From positions 1 to 64,000 of the forward strand of contig NZ_WVHT01000010.1 of the NCBI RefSeq assembly GCF_009834875.1: 64,000 nucleotides of DNA, in the 5' to 3' direction. The position numbers and the translations under genes are program-made. Source of the stretch: Hufsiella arboris. GTDB lineage: Bacteria; Bacteroidota; Bacteroidia; Sphingobacteriales; Sphingobacteriaceae. Numbering within the stretch: position 1 is the first letter of the stretch; each line of letters opens with the position of its first letter. This document shows, piece after piece, positions 58,848 through 64,000 of the stretch. The notes under the pieces were generated by a model. The model did no database searches. It saw only the letters and a program-made list of their open reading frames with translations, and was not told the DNA's origin.

Positions 58848-58855
58848 CGAATATA
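58848..58855 (-). promoter_or_regulatory. -7 box of the pfkA operon promoter
   Basis: On the minus strand TATATTCG (TAnnTTTG with one T to C change), 25 bp before the GTG start. No clean -33 TTTG was seen, which would fit a promoter under regulator control. Confidence 0.45.
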
Positions 58856-58857
58856 GT

Positions 58858-58872
58858 GTGTAATTTTTACAC
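58858..58872. promoter_or_regulatory. perfect palindrome, likely operator between pfkA and the Nudix regulator
   Basis: GTGTAA-TTT-TTACAC, a perfect 6+3+6 inverted repeat, lies two bases upstream of the pfkA -7 box in the divergent promoter region. The placement between -7 and -33 is that of a repressor site. Confidence 0.6.
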
Positions 58873-58943
58873 TAAGGGAATATTTTTCAATAATTTTTTC
58901 CAACTATGCCTAATCACTATATTTAACATTTTAAAGAATACTG

Positions 58944-59639
58944 GTGATAGAAGTCCTGCATAAAATAGATTCCGTATTTACGATAGATTGTGTCATTTTC
59001 GGCTTTGATGAGGGTGAACTTAAAATCCTCATGATCGAGAGAAATGAAGAGCCTTATAAGAACTGGTGGGCATTGCCTGGTTACTATGTAGGACAGGACG
59101 AGGGCATTGACCATGCTGCTGAGCGTATTCTTTATGAACTGACAGGCCTGCGAGATATTTATATGGAGCAACTCTACACGTTCGGAGATGTACACCGCCA
59201 CCCTAATGGGCGTGTGATCACGGTGGCTTATTACGCGATGATCCGGCTTAACGGGCAAAAGGACCTGAAGCCCGTTACAAATTACGCACGTAAAGCATTT
59301 TGGGCACCTGTAAATGAATTGCCGGAACTCGCATACGATCACTCCCAGATATTTAAGAAAAGCCTGGAAAAGGTTAGGAGGAAGATCAGCTATCAGCCGA
59401 TTGCTTTTGAACTGCTGCCCGAAAAATTCACGCTTACGCAGTTGCAGCATTTGTATGAAGTGATTTTAAACAAGAAGCTCGATAAACGCAACTTCCGTAA
59501 AAAGATGCTTAACTATGGAATTTTACGGGAGCTCAACGAGAAACAGCGTGGAGTATCATACAGGGCGGCTAAGCTGTATAAATTCGACCGCAAGAAATAT
59601 ATGAAGTTGTTTCAGAAGGAGCTGTCGTTTAGCAGGTAG
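58944..59639 (+). CDS. Nudix-related transcriptional regulator (NrtR/AraR type), degenerate Nudix box
   Basis: A 231-residue two-domain protein. The N-terminal Nudix fold (about 8-140, DCVIFGFDEGELKILMIER, NWWALPGYYV) has an altered Nudix box at 47-69 (...DEGIDHAAERILYELTGL): two catalytic glutamates are Ile62 and Leu66. The C-terminal winged helix (about 150-220, FTLTQLQHLYEVILNKKLD, RNFRKKMLNYGILREL) is of the NrtR kind. Such proteins bind a sugar or nucleotide ligand in the Nudix pocket and control transcription; in Bacteroidetes some regulate sugar use (AraR). It starts with GTG, since stops bar any upstream start. It is transcribed divergently from pfkA, with a palindrome between them, and so probably regulates the pfkA operon. 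Confidence 0.88.
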   Translation: MIEVLHKIDSVFTIDCVIFGFDEGELKILMIERNEEPYKNWWALPGYYVGQDEGIDHAAERILYELTGLRDIYMEQLYTFGDVHRHPNGRVITVAYYAMIRLNGQKDLKPVTNYARKAFWAPVNELPELAYDHSQIFKKSLEKVRRKISYQPIAFELLPEKFTLTQLQHLYEVILNKKLDKRNFRKKMLNYGILRELNEKQRGVSYRAAKLYKFDRKKYMKLFQKELSFSR

Positions 59640-59665
59640 TGTAGTGATCGGATGACCGCTGCTCG

Positions 59666-59777
59666 TCGGGATTTGCAATCCCGATGTAATAACCGCAGAT
59701 TTTTAATCCGCATACAAGATTGATTTTTTATGCGGATTAAAAATCCGCTCTTGAATGTGCCGGGATTACAAATCCCG
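59666..59777. repeat. REP-like hairpin cluster, left of the RAYT pseudogene
   Basis: Four small hairpins with 3-nt loops: 59666-59684 (TCGGGATT-TGC-AATCCCGA), 59695-59711 (one mismatch), 59732-59748 (GCGGATT-AAA-AATCCGC) and 59761-59777 (CGGGATT-ACA-AATCCCG). The second and third also form an AATCCGCAT / ATGCGGATT outer repeat. This paired arrangement is like BIMEs. Confidence 0.75.
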
Positions 59778-59860
59778 ACAAGCATAAATCCCGCAATCAT
59801 CCCCCGACAATATCAGGCATTATCCCGATTTCCGTCTACACATTATCCCGCTAATATCCA

Positions 59861-60408
59861 TTAAACTAAGACTACATCAAGCAATCCCTTACCTTCGGCG
59901 TAATCTATAGCTGAACTGTAGCGATAATGGTGTGGTTTGTCCACGTATTCGGCAGTAACCGGGTTCATATGGATATAGTCGATCTTTTGCTGCAAAATTC
60001 AGGAGTATGAATTTCTTTAGCCTCATTGCCGTCTTGCCAGAATTTATAATCTTTAATTTTTGGATTGTATCGCCCTGCGAACTCAAATTGGTTCAGCATC
60101 CATTTTTTCCGGCTTTCAGTTTCTGTATTTATCTTCTCAATTATTTTTTTGTTTGTAATTTTTTTAAAGTCACGAAGGATATCAGACAACGTAAATTCAT
60201 TGTCTTCTTTTACTCCTGCAATAAAATGCAAATGGTTACTCATTAAACACCATGCGTAAATTTCAAGTCCCTTAATTTGTTGACAATGCTTTAGTGCATC
60301 AACGATTATATGCTTATAAACTGGTCTGGTAAATACATCAACCCAGTCAATAACGGTCAGTGTTAAGAAGTACAAATAGCCTTGGTTGATTTTGTTATTG
60401 ATCCCCAT
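59861..60408 (-). pseudogene. REP-associated tyrosine transposase (RAYT, IS200-like), frameshifted
   Basis: An ATG at 60408 starts a Y1 transposase of the RAYT group: YFLTLTVIDWVDVFTRPVYKHI, the HUH motif in WCLMSNHLHFIAG, and FKKITNKKI...RKKWMLNQFEFAGRYNPKIKDYKFWQDGNEAKEIHTPEF. At 59994-59997 four T's (minus strand) stand where five are needed. The frame then fails at a TGA (59965), but the next frame continues without a stop to 59861 as LQQKIDYIHMNPVTAEYVDK, PHHYRYSSAIDYAEGKG and on, the expected C-terminus. With one T restored the protein is 182 residues, the usual size. It is flanked by REP-like hairpins on both sides, the hallmark of this family. A sequencing error in a homopolymer cannot be excluded. 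Confidence 0.85.
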
Positions 60409-60489
60409 GCTATTAAGATCGGATAAAGTCGATATTTCAAAAAGGTCTTTAAACTTTTGGAAACCCATAAAGGAAGTGCGGTGGACATT

Positions 60490-60606
60490 GCGGATTACAA
60501 ATCCGCTTTTAAATGTGCCAAGATTGCAAATCTCGGCAAGCACAAATATTTACTAGACGCTCATCAGGTTTGTAATCCTGATATAGAAAGCGGATTTTTA
60601 ATCCGC
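60490..60606. repeat. REP-like hairpin cluster, right of the RAYT pseudogene
   Basis: Four hairpins of the same family as on the left: 60490-60506 (GCGGATT-ACA-AATCCGC), 60517-60537 (GCCAAGATT-GCA-AATCTCGGC, one mismatch), 60563-60582 (ATCAGG core, one mismatch) and 60590-60606 (GCGGATT-TTT-AATCCGC). Confidence 0.75.
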
Positions 60607-60633
60607 CCTTATCGCGTCAGCTTAAGCATCCAC

Positions 60634-60672
60634 AAAAAAGCCCTTTCATAATTATCATGAAAGGGCTTTTTT
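60634..60672. terminator. strong bidirectional terminator next to the BadF kinase gene
   Basis: Perfect 16-bp stem AAAAAAGCCCTTTCAT / ATGAAAGGGCTTTTTT with a 7-nt loop. It closes the minus-strand BadF-family gene (stop at 60689). Confidence 0.9.
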
Positions 60673-60688
60673 ACTTTTGATAGTATGT

Positions 60689-61549
60689 TTATTGTTTCGC
60701 CAGGGCTTCGTCAACGTGGAACTGAACCAAGTCGTCGATCGGCGAACGCATGATCTTCCCTATTTGCATGCCATACTCTTCCGCTACCTCCTGTAAAATA
60801 TTGCGGAAGTTATATCCAACAGAACCAATACAGTTAAAAGTATAGCTTTGGTAGTTTGGATAATGACTTACGAGGTTTCTGAAAAAATCTTCAAAAGATG
60901 ATTTTACAACGTTGCGGGTATATTCGATATGAACATTGTTATCATAAGCAAATTTGCTGAAGCTTGCGCAAAAGCGGTTTGCGAGCGGCTGGGTATAAAC
61001 CCGGTCGTTTACTTCATCAGGAGTAAGCTTATATGTTTCCCAGAAATTCTGACGAACAGGCTCAGGCATATAACCACGAAGGTAATCTGTCAGAAGTTTC
61101 TTGCCAATGTAACAGCCGCTTCCTTCATCACCTAAAATGTATGATGCCGAGTCGATATTATGAGCGATATCTTCACCGTCGTAAACGCAGGTATTGGTTC
61201 CGGTTCCTAAGATCGCCGCGAATCCTTTTTCTTTTCCAAGAAGTGCGCGCGCTGCTGCAAGTAAGTCGTGGCTTACGAAAACTTTGCTGGCTGGGAAGAT
61301 TACTTTCAGTGCCTTTTCAATGATATGAGCTTTCTCCTCATTGTGAACGCCGGCGCCGTAAAAGTTTACTTCTGTTACTTTTGACGATTCGATATCCTGT
61401 GGCAGGTTTTTTCTTAACGAATCGATGATGTATTCGGTACTAACGAAAAAGGGATTATAGCCTTCTGTGTTGAAGTAATCTTTTTGTCCGTTATCATTTA
61501 GCAGGCACCAGTTAGTTTTGGTTGAGCCGCCATCAGCAATGAGGATCAT
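60689..61549 (-). CDS. BadF/BadG/BcrA/BcrD family ATPase, N-acetylglucosamine-kinase-like
   Basis: A 286-residue ASKHA-fold protein with an intact active site: phosphate-1 loop ADGGSTKTNWC (5-15), HD (94-95, catalytic Asp candidate), phosphate-2 AILGTGTNT (112-120) and LGDEGSGCYIGKKLL. The family includes GlcNAc/glucosamine kinases and the ATPases that activate benzoyl-CoA reductase. The absence of CxxC Fe-S motifs and the short length favour an amino-sugar kinase. It is the intact paralogue of the degenerate protein at 56988. It is a single-gene unit with its own promoter and terminator. Confidence 0.85.
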   Translation of the reverse strand: MILIADGGSTKTNWCLLNDNGQKDYFNTEGYNPFFVSTEYIIDSLRKNLPQDIESSKVTEVNFYGAGVHNEEKAHIIEKALKVIFPASKVFVSHDLLAAARALLGKEKGFAAILGTGTNTCVYDGEDIAHNIDSASYILGDEGSGCYIGKKLLTDYLRGYMPEPVRQNFWETYKLTPDEVNDRVYTQPLANRFCASFSKFAYDNNVHIEYTRNVVKSSFEDFFRNLVSHYPNYQSYTFNCIGSVGYNFRNILQEVAEEYGMQIGKIMRSPIDDLVQFHVDEALAKQ

Positions 61550-61564
61550 ATCTAAAAATTTTTG

Positions 61565-61595
61565 CGAAGGTAAAAATTAAAGCTAATTGTACAAA
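61565..61595 (-). promoter_or_regulatory. promoter of the BadF-family kinase gene
   Basis: On the minus strand TTTG (61592-61595), a 19-bp spacer, then TACCTTCG (61565-61572, one change from TAnnTTTG). The ATG is 15 bp downstream of the -7 box. Confidence 0.55.
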
Positions 61596-61690
61596 TAACA
61601 CTAAGTAATATAAGTCAAAAATGTTACGGTTAATTGGTGCCGTGTTATTTATAATTGTAAAGCTAAAATTATTTCTGAAAACTTTATAAA

Positions 61691-62713
61691 ATGATCATTG
61701 ATTTACGAAGCGATACGGTGACAAGGCCAACCAGTGGCATGCTCGATGCGATGTTTTCGGCGAAGGTAGGCGACGATGTTTTCGGGGAAGATGAGGCAGT
61801 TAATGCGCTGGAGGATAAAGCGGCGAGCATGTTTGGAATGGACTCCGCTATGTTCTGTCCTTCCGGAACAATGACCAATCAGATTGCTATTAAATGCTTC
61901 ACACAGCCGCTTGACGAAGTGATTGCAGATGAAACCGCTCATGTATATCGGTATGAGGGAGGCGGGATCGCTTTCAACTCTTCAGCTTCCGTGCGGCTGC
62001 TTAATGGTGATCGCGGAAGGCTTAATCCTGAACTTATCAAATCTCATATCAACCCGGATAATGTGCATCATCCAAAGTCGAGCCTGGTGGTCCTTGAAAA
62101 TACGGTTAACCGGGGCGGCGGCAGTATTTATACCATCGGACAAATAAAGCCTGTCGCTGATCTGTGCAAAGCCGAAGGCTTGAAACTGCATCTCGATGGC
62201 GCGCGACTTTTTAATGCATTGGTTGAGACAAATGACGATCCTAAAGAATACGGTAAACTATTTGATGGGATTTCTATCTGCCTTTCGAAAGGGCTCGGCG
62301 CTCCGGTAGGCTCGTTGCTGTTAGGAAGTAAGGAAACGATAAAATATGCCCGGAGAGTACGAAAAGTATTGGGCGGAGGCATGCGCCAGGCCGGGTTTCT
62401 GGCTGCAGCGGGAATTTATGCTTTAGACAATCATATCGACAGACTCAAAGAAGATCACCGGCATGCTAAAATGCTGGGCGAGGTCCTTACCGGATTGCCT
62501 TTTATTAAATCAGTAATGCCGGTGGATACGAACATCGTCATTTTCGAATTGGATGATACGTTCCCGGCTGAAGAATTCGTGATCAAACTGAATGAGCAAA
62601 ATGTAAAATGTAACACGTTTGGCCATCAGATGATTCGTTTTGTAACGCATCTGGATGTAAACAGCGAAATGATCGACCAGGTAATAAATGTGCTAAAAAA
62701 GATAGATGTTTAG
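61691..62713 (+). CDS. ltaE: low-specificity threonine aldolase
   Basis: A 340-residue fold-type I PLP enzyme that splits threonine or allo-threonine into glycine and acetaldehyde. DLRSDTVTRPT (4-14) is the family start. FCPSGTMTNQIAI, LENTVNRGGGSIY, HLDGARLFNA and the PLP-binding Lys200 in ICLSKGLGAPVGS follow. The closing VKCNTFGHQMIRFVTH is typical. It stands alone, with a GC-rich hairpin downstream. The gene for the oxoamine synthase/KBL-like enzyme, which could also act in threonine-glycine metabolism, is far away at 35063. Confidence 0.93.
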   Translation: MIIDLRSDTVTRPTSGMLDAMFSAKVGDDVFGEDEAVNALEDKAASMFGMDSAMFCPSGTMTNQIAIKCFTQPLDEVIADETAHVYRYEGGGIAFNSSASVRLLNGDRGRLNPELIKSHINPDNVHHPKSSLVVLENTVNRGGGSIYTIGQIKPVADLCKAEGLKLHLDGARLFNALVETNDDPKEYGKLFDGISICLSKGLGAPVGSLLLGSKETIKYARRVRKVLGGGMRQAGFLAAAGIYALDNHIDRLKEDHRHAKMLGEVLTGLPFIKSVMPVDTNIVIFELDDTFPAEEFVIKLNEQNVKCNTFGHQMIRFVTHLDVNSEMIDQVINVLKKIDV

Positions 62714-62755
62714 TATGGTAAGCAATCCTTATCGATCCTTATGTACATTCGTTTT

Positions 62756-62772
62756 GCCGGACGCGGTCCGGC
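62756..62772. terminator. hairpin between convergent ltaE and the pentapeptide gene
   Basis: Perfect stem GCCGGAC / GTCCGGC with loop GCG. There is no T-run on either side, so it may be a weak terminator or a dispersed repeat hairpin. Confidence 0.4.
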
Positions 62773-62863
62773 ATCTGTAAATCGTTTTAATTTCTATCGG
62801 ATTCGTTTCCCGAAAAGTGCATAACTGGGTTTGCGGCCCGATAATTATCGATGCATCACTTCT

Positions 62864-63421
62864 TCAGTCGATCAAAATATTAAACGTGTCAAGCAATCCC
62901 GAAAGGTTATTATTTGAAAACCTGGCCTTCGTTATAGAATTTTTACCCGGATCGATCGAGAAATGTACTGCGCTCCGGAAATCACAGCCGTCCAGAACAG
63001 ACTGGTCAAAAATTGCTCCCGAAAGATCGCAGTTTCCGAATATCGAACCGCTCATGTCGCTTTCTGAAAAATCCACGTCGACCAGTTTGCAGTCATTGAA
63101 CGAAGTGTTTTTTAGTTTAAGTCTATAAAACGAGGAATAGCTTAGCATGCAATTGCTGAACATAAATGAAAGAAGGAAAGTATGGCAATGTTGAAAATGC
63201 AGGCCGAGAAGCTTGCAATTTTTAAAGCTTACTTCCCTGAACGCGGCACCCCTTAGTTTAGCCATGCTCAGGTCGCAGTTTTCGAATATGCAATCAGTAA
63301 AATAGAAACCCGACAGGTCATAATTGCTTAGCTGGCAACCGTCGAACCTGCATTTTTCATATTCTCCCTTAACCAGCGGTTTTGAATTGCCTGTATAAGT
63401 TTTGTTTTCAAAAGATTCCAT
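62864..63421 (-). CDS. pentapeptide-repeat protein
   Basis: A 185-residue protein made almost wholly of pentapeptide-like repeats in A(D/N)LxF style: CRFDGCQLSNYDLSGFYF, CIFENCDLSMAKLRGAAF, FKNCKLLGLHF, SFNDCKLVDVDFSESDMSGSIF, NCDLSGAIFDQ. It should form a right-handed quadrilateral beta-helix without a catalytic site. Size and Cys/Phe-rich repeats resemble Qnr-like proteins, some of which mimic DNA and protect gyrase, but nothing here proves that role. The ATG at 63421 is preferred: the open frame above it runs through the repeat hairpin at 63475. Confidence 0.87.
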   Translation of the reverse strand: MESFENKTYTGNSKPLVKGEYEKCRFDGCQLSNYDLSGFYFTDCIFENCDLSMAKLRGAAFREVSFKNCKLLGLHFQHCHTFLLSFMFSNCMLSYSSFYRLKLKNTSFNDCKLVDVDFSESDMSGSIFGNCDLSGAIFDQSVLDGCDFRSAVHFSIDPGKNSITKARFSNNNLSGLLDTFNILID

Positions 63422-63474
63422 ACTGTTCTCTGGTGATAAATTATGCTTTACAATCCGTTGATAGCTCGCTGACG

Positions 63475-63501
63475 GCCTACCTGCTTGACCAGTAGGCAGG
63501 C
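63475..63501. repeat. dispersed hairpin repeat (LPTGQAG element)
   Basis: GCCTACCTGC and GTAGGCAGGC arms around TTGACCA (two A-C mismatches). Read on the minus strand it encodes LPTGQAG, which often appears as a false extension of Bacteroidetes proteins because this repeat is scattered through genomes. Confidence 0.6.
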
Positions 63502-63766
63502 AAATTTTTGGCATTATGGATACACGGATAAAGTTTGTTGGCATTTTGCAGGTCGGCATGAAATCCGGCGAGCGGTGGGTCGAAAAGAAATGCGGGCCAC
63601 GCGTTTGACTTTGCGGCTGAAGCTTATTTCTTTTCTTGACTTTTTGCCCACTTTTTCGTCAAGGAAACCGACCAAAGGGAGCTCATGAAAGCCTTTGAAA
63701 AACAATTAATAACCTGAATAAAAGTGGGTGCCTCGCGGCGTAGAGCGGTCCCTCAAATCTGTCGCC

Positions 63767-63788
63767 ATGGTGTGTCCGCACGCACCAT
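63767..63788. repeat. palindromic repeat copy 1 (shortened)
   Basis: ATGGTG-TG-TCCG-CACGCACCAT. Same unit as 63829 but lacking two bases (CG) in the left arm, and also preceded by GCC. Confidence 0.6.
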
Positions 63789-63828
63789 CAAGTAACGTAA
63801 TTCAGGTTGATCTTAGGATGCTATTGCC

Positions 63829-63852
63829 ATGGTGCGTGTCCGCACGCACCAT
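63829..63852. repeat. palindromic repeat copy 2 (perfect)
   Basis: Perfect 10-bp stem ATGGTGCGTG / CACGCACCAT with a TCCG loop, 62 bp from copy 1. Confidence 0.65.
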
Positions 63853-64000
63853 TTGGTATTTGCGCTTGCTTCCAAACTAGTCATAACTTTCTTTGCGGTC
63901 ATAAAGCTATTTCACAAGATTTAATACCTCAGCAGTTACTTACCCCTCGGTAGATTATACTTTACTGATAACAATCAGCCCTGTCGACCAGTTCAACCTG

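Larger units (their letters stand above)
63422..64000. other. repeat-rich region without a supported gene
   Basis: These 579 bases at the window end show no gene with family support. They hold three palindromic repeats (63475-63501, 63767-63788, 63829-63852). A stretch near 63590-63700 gives the frame FLDEKVGKKSRKEISFSRK, which I recall as a recurring, probably non-coding, sequence in Sphingobacteriaceae genomes. That recollection has not been checked. Confidence 0.5.

Noticed and set aside
58823-58903. 27-codon N-terminal extension of PfkA
   Set aside because: It runs through the predicted promoter and palindrome, and the GTG at 58822 gives the normal family length.
58923-59450. 175-codon minus-strand frame opposite the Nudix regulator
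   Set aside because: A shadow of a clearly coding gene, with no family resemblance of its own.
60409-60543. N-terminal extension of the RAYT frame (MLAEICNLGTFKSGFVIR)
   Set aside because: It is a translation of the REP hairpins, not protein sequence; the transposase motif begins after the ATG at 60408.
63422-63559. Upstream extension of the pentapeptide protein containing LPTGQAG
   Set aside because: It encodes a dispersed hairpin repeat; the ATG at 63421 starts right before the conserved part.

Overview
The window comes from the chromosome of a Bacteroidota bacterium, most likely family Sphingobacteriaceae (Mucilaginibacter/Pedobacter-like). This is an inference from several signs: surface proteins with the gliding-motility/type IX secretion (T9SS) C-terminal domain, SprB and Calx-beta modules, Bacteroidetes-type promoter boxes (TAnnTTTG), few Shine-Dalgarno sites, an FtsI with a PASTA domain, a MraY with an extra insertion, and a dcw cluster in Bacteroidetes order without murF or ddl. 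No rRNA, tRNA, CRISPR array, prophage or complete IS element was seen.

Layout. Positions 1-9500 encode two large surface proteins on the minus strand: a giant modular adhesin cut by the window edge, and an IgGFc-binding/PKD/CHU_C protein. Between them sit two small secreted or membrane proteins, one a stand-alone S74-type chaperone domain. Positions 9.7-13.9 kb carry a family 2 glycosyltransferase, a WecA/TagO-like lipid-linked sugar transferase, an alpha/beta hydrolase and a topoisomerase IB. Positions 14.2-17 kb hold a gap-GNAT-pgk cluster, followed by a secreted S15/CocE peptidase. Positions 19.1-34.9 kb are the division and cell-wall (dcw) cluster mraZ-rsmH-ftsL-ftsI-murE-mraY-murD-ftsW-murG-murC-ftsQ-ftsA-ftsZ. 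It is preceded by three GTGG boxes spaced 10 bp apart (a probable MraZ operator), and ftsZ has its own promoter.

Positions 35-43.9 kb hold an alpha-oxoamine synthase, an H1-like histone, dapA, ligA, an MBL hydrolase, an ACP phosphodiesterase, a Nudix hydrolase, tyrS and a small acidic protein. Positions 44-47.8 kb are a tight minus-strand operon of penicillin acylase, a membrane protein and a LuxE-like acyl-activating protein. Positions 48-52.5 kb carry a GH31 alpha-glucosidase and the glycogen branching enzyme. Positions 52.5-55.7 kb carry a truncated haemoglobin, a CPBP protease, a DUF3050 protein and a GH5 glycosidase.

The most unusual part is 56-61.6 kb. A glycolytic operon, pfkA-(BadF-like protein)-gapA, is transcribed away from a Nudix/winged-helix regulator. 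The BadF-like protein has lost the N-terminal phosphate-binding motif that an intact paralogue 3 kb away retains (gapless alignment over the first 150 residues). The regulator has lost two glutamates of its Nudix box. A perfect 15-bp palindrome lies against the pfkA promoter. Together these suggest a sugar-sensing control module for glycolysis built from retired enzymes. Beside it is a REP/RAYT element: an IS200-like transposase gene broken by one missing T, flanked on both sides by clusters of small GCGGATT/CGGGATT hairpins. The window ends with threonine aldolase, a pentapeptide-repeat protein and a repeat-rich, gene-poor 0.6 kb.
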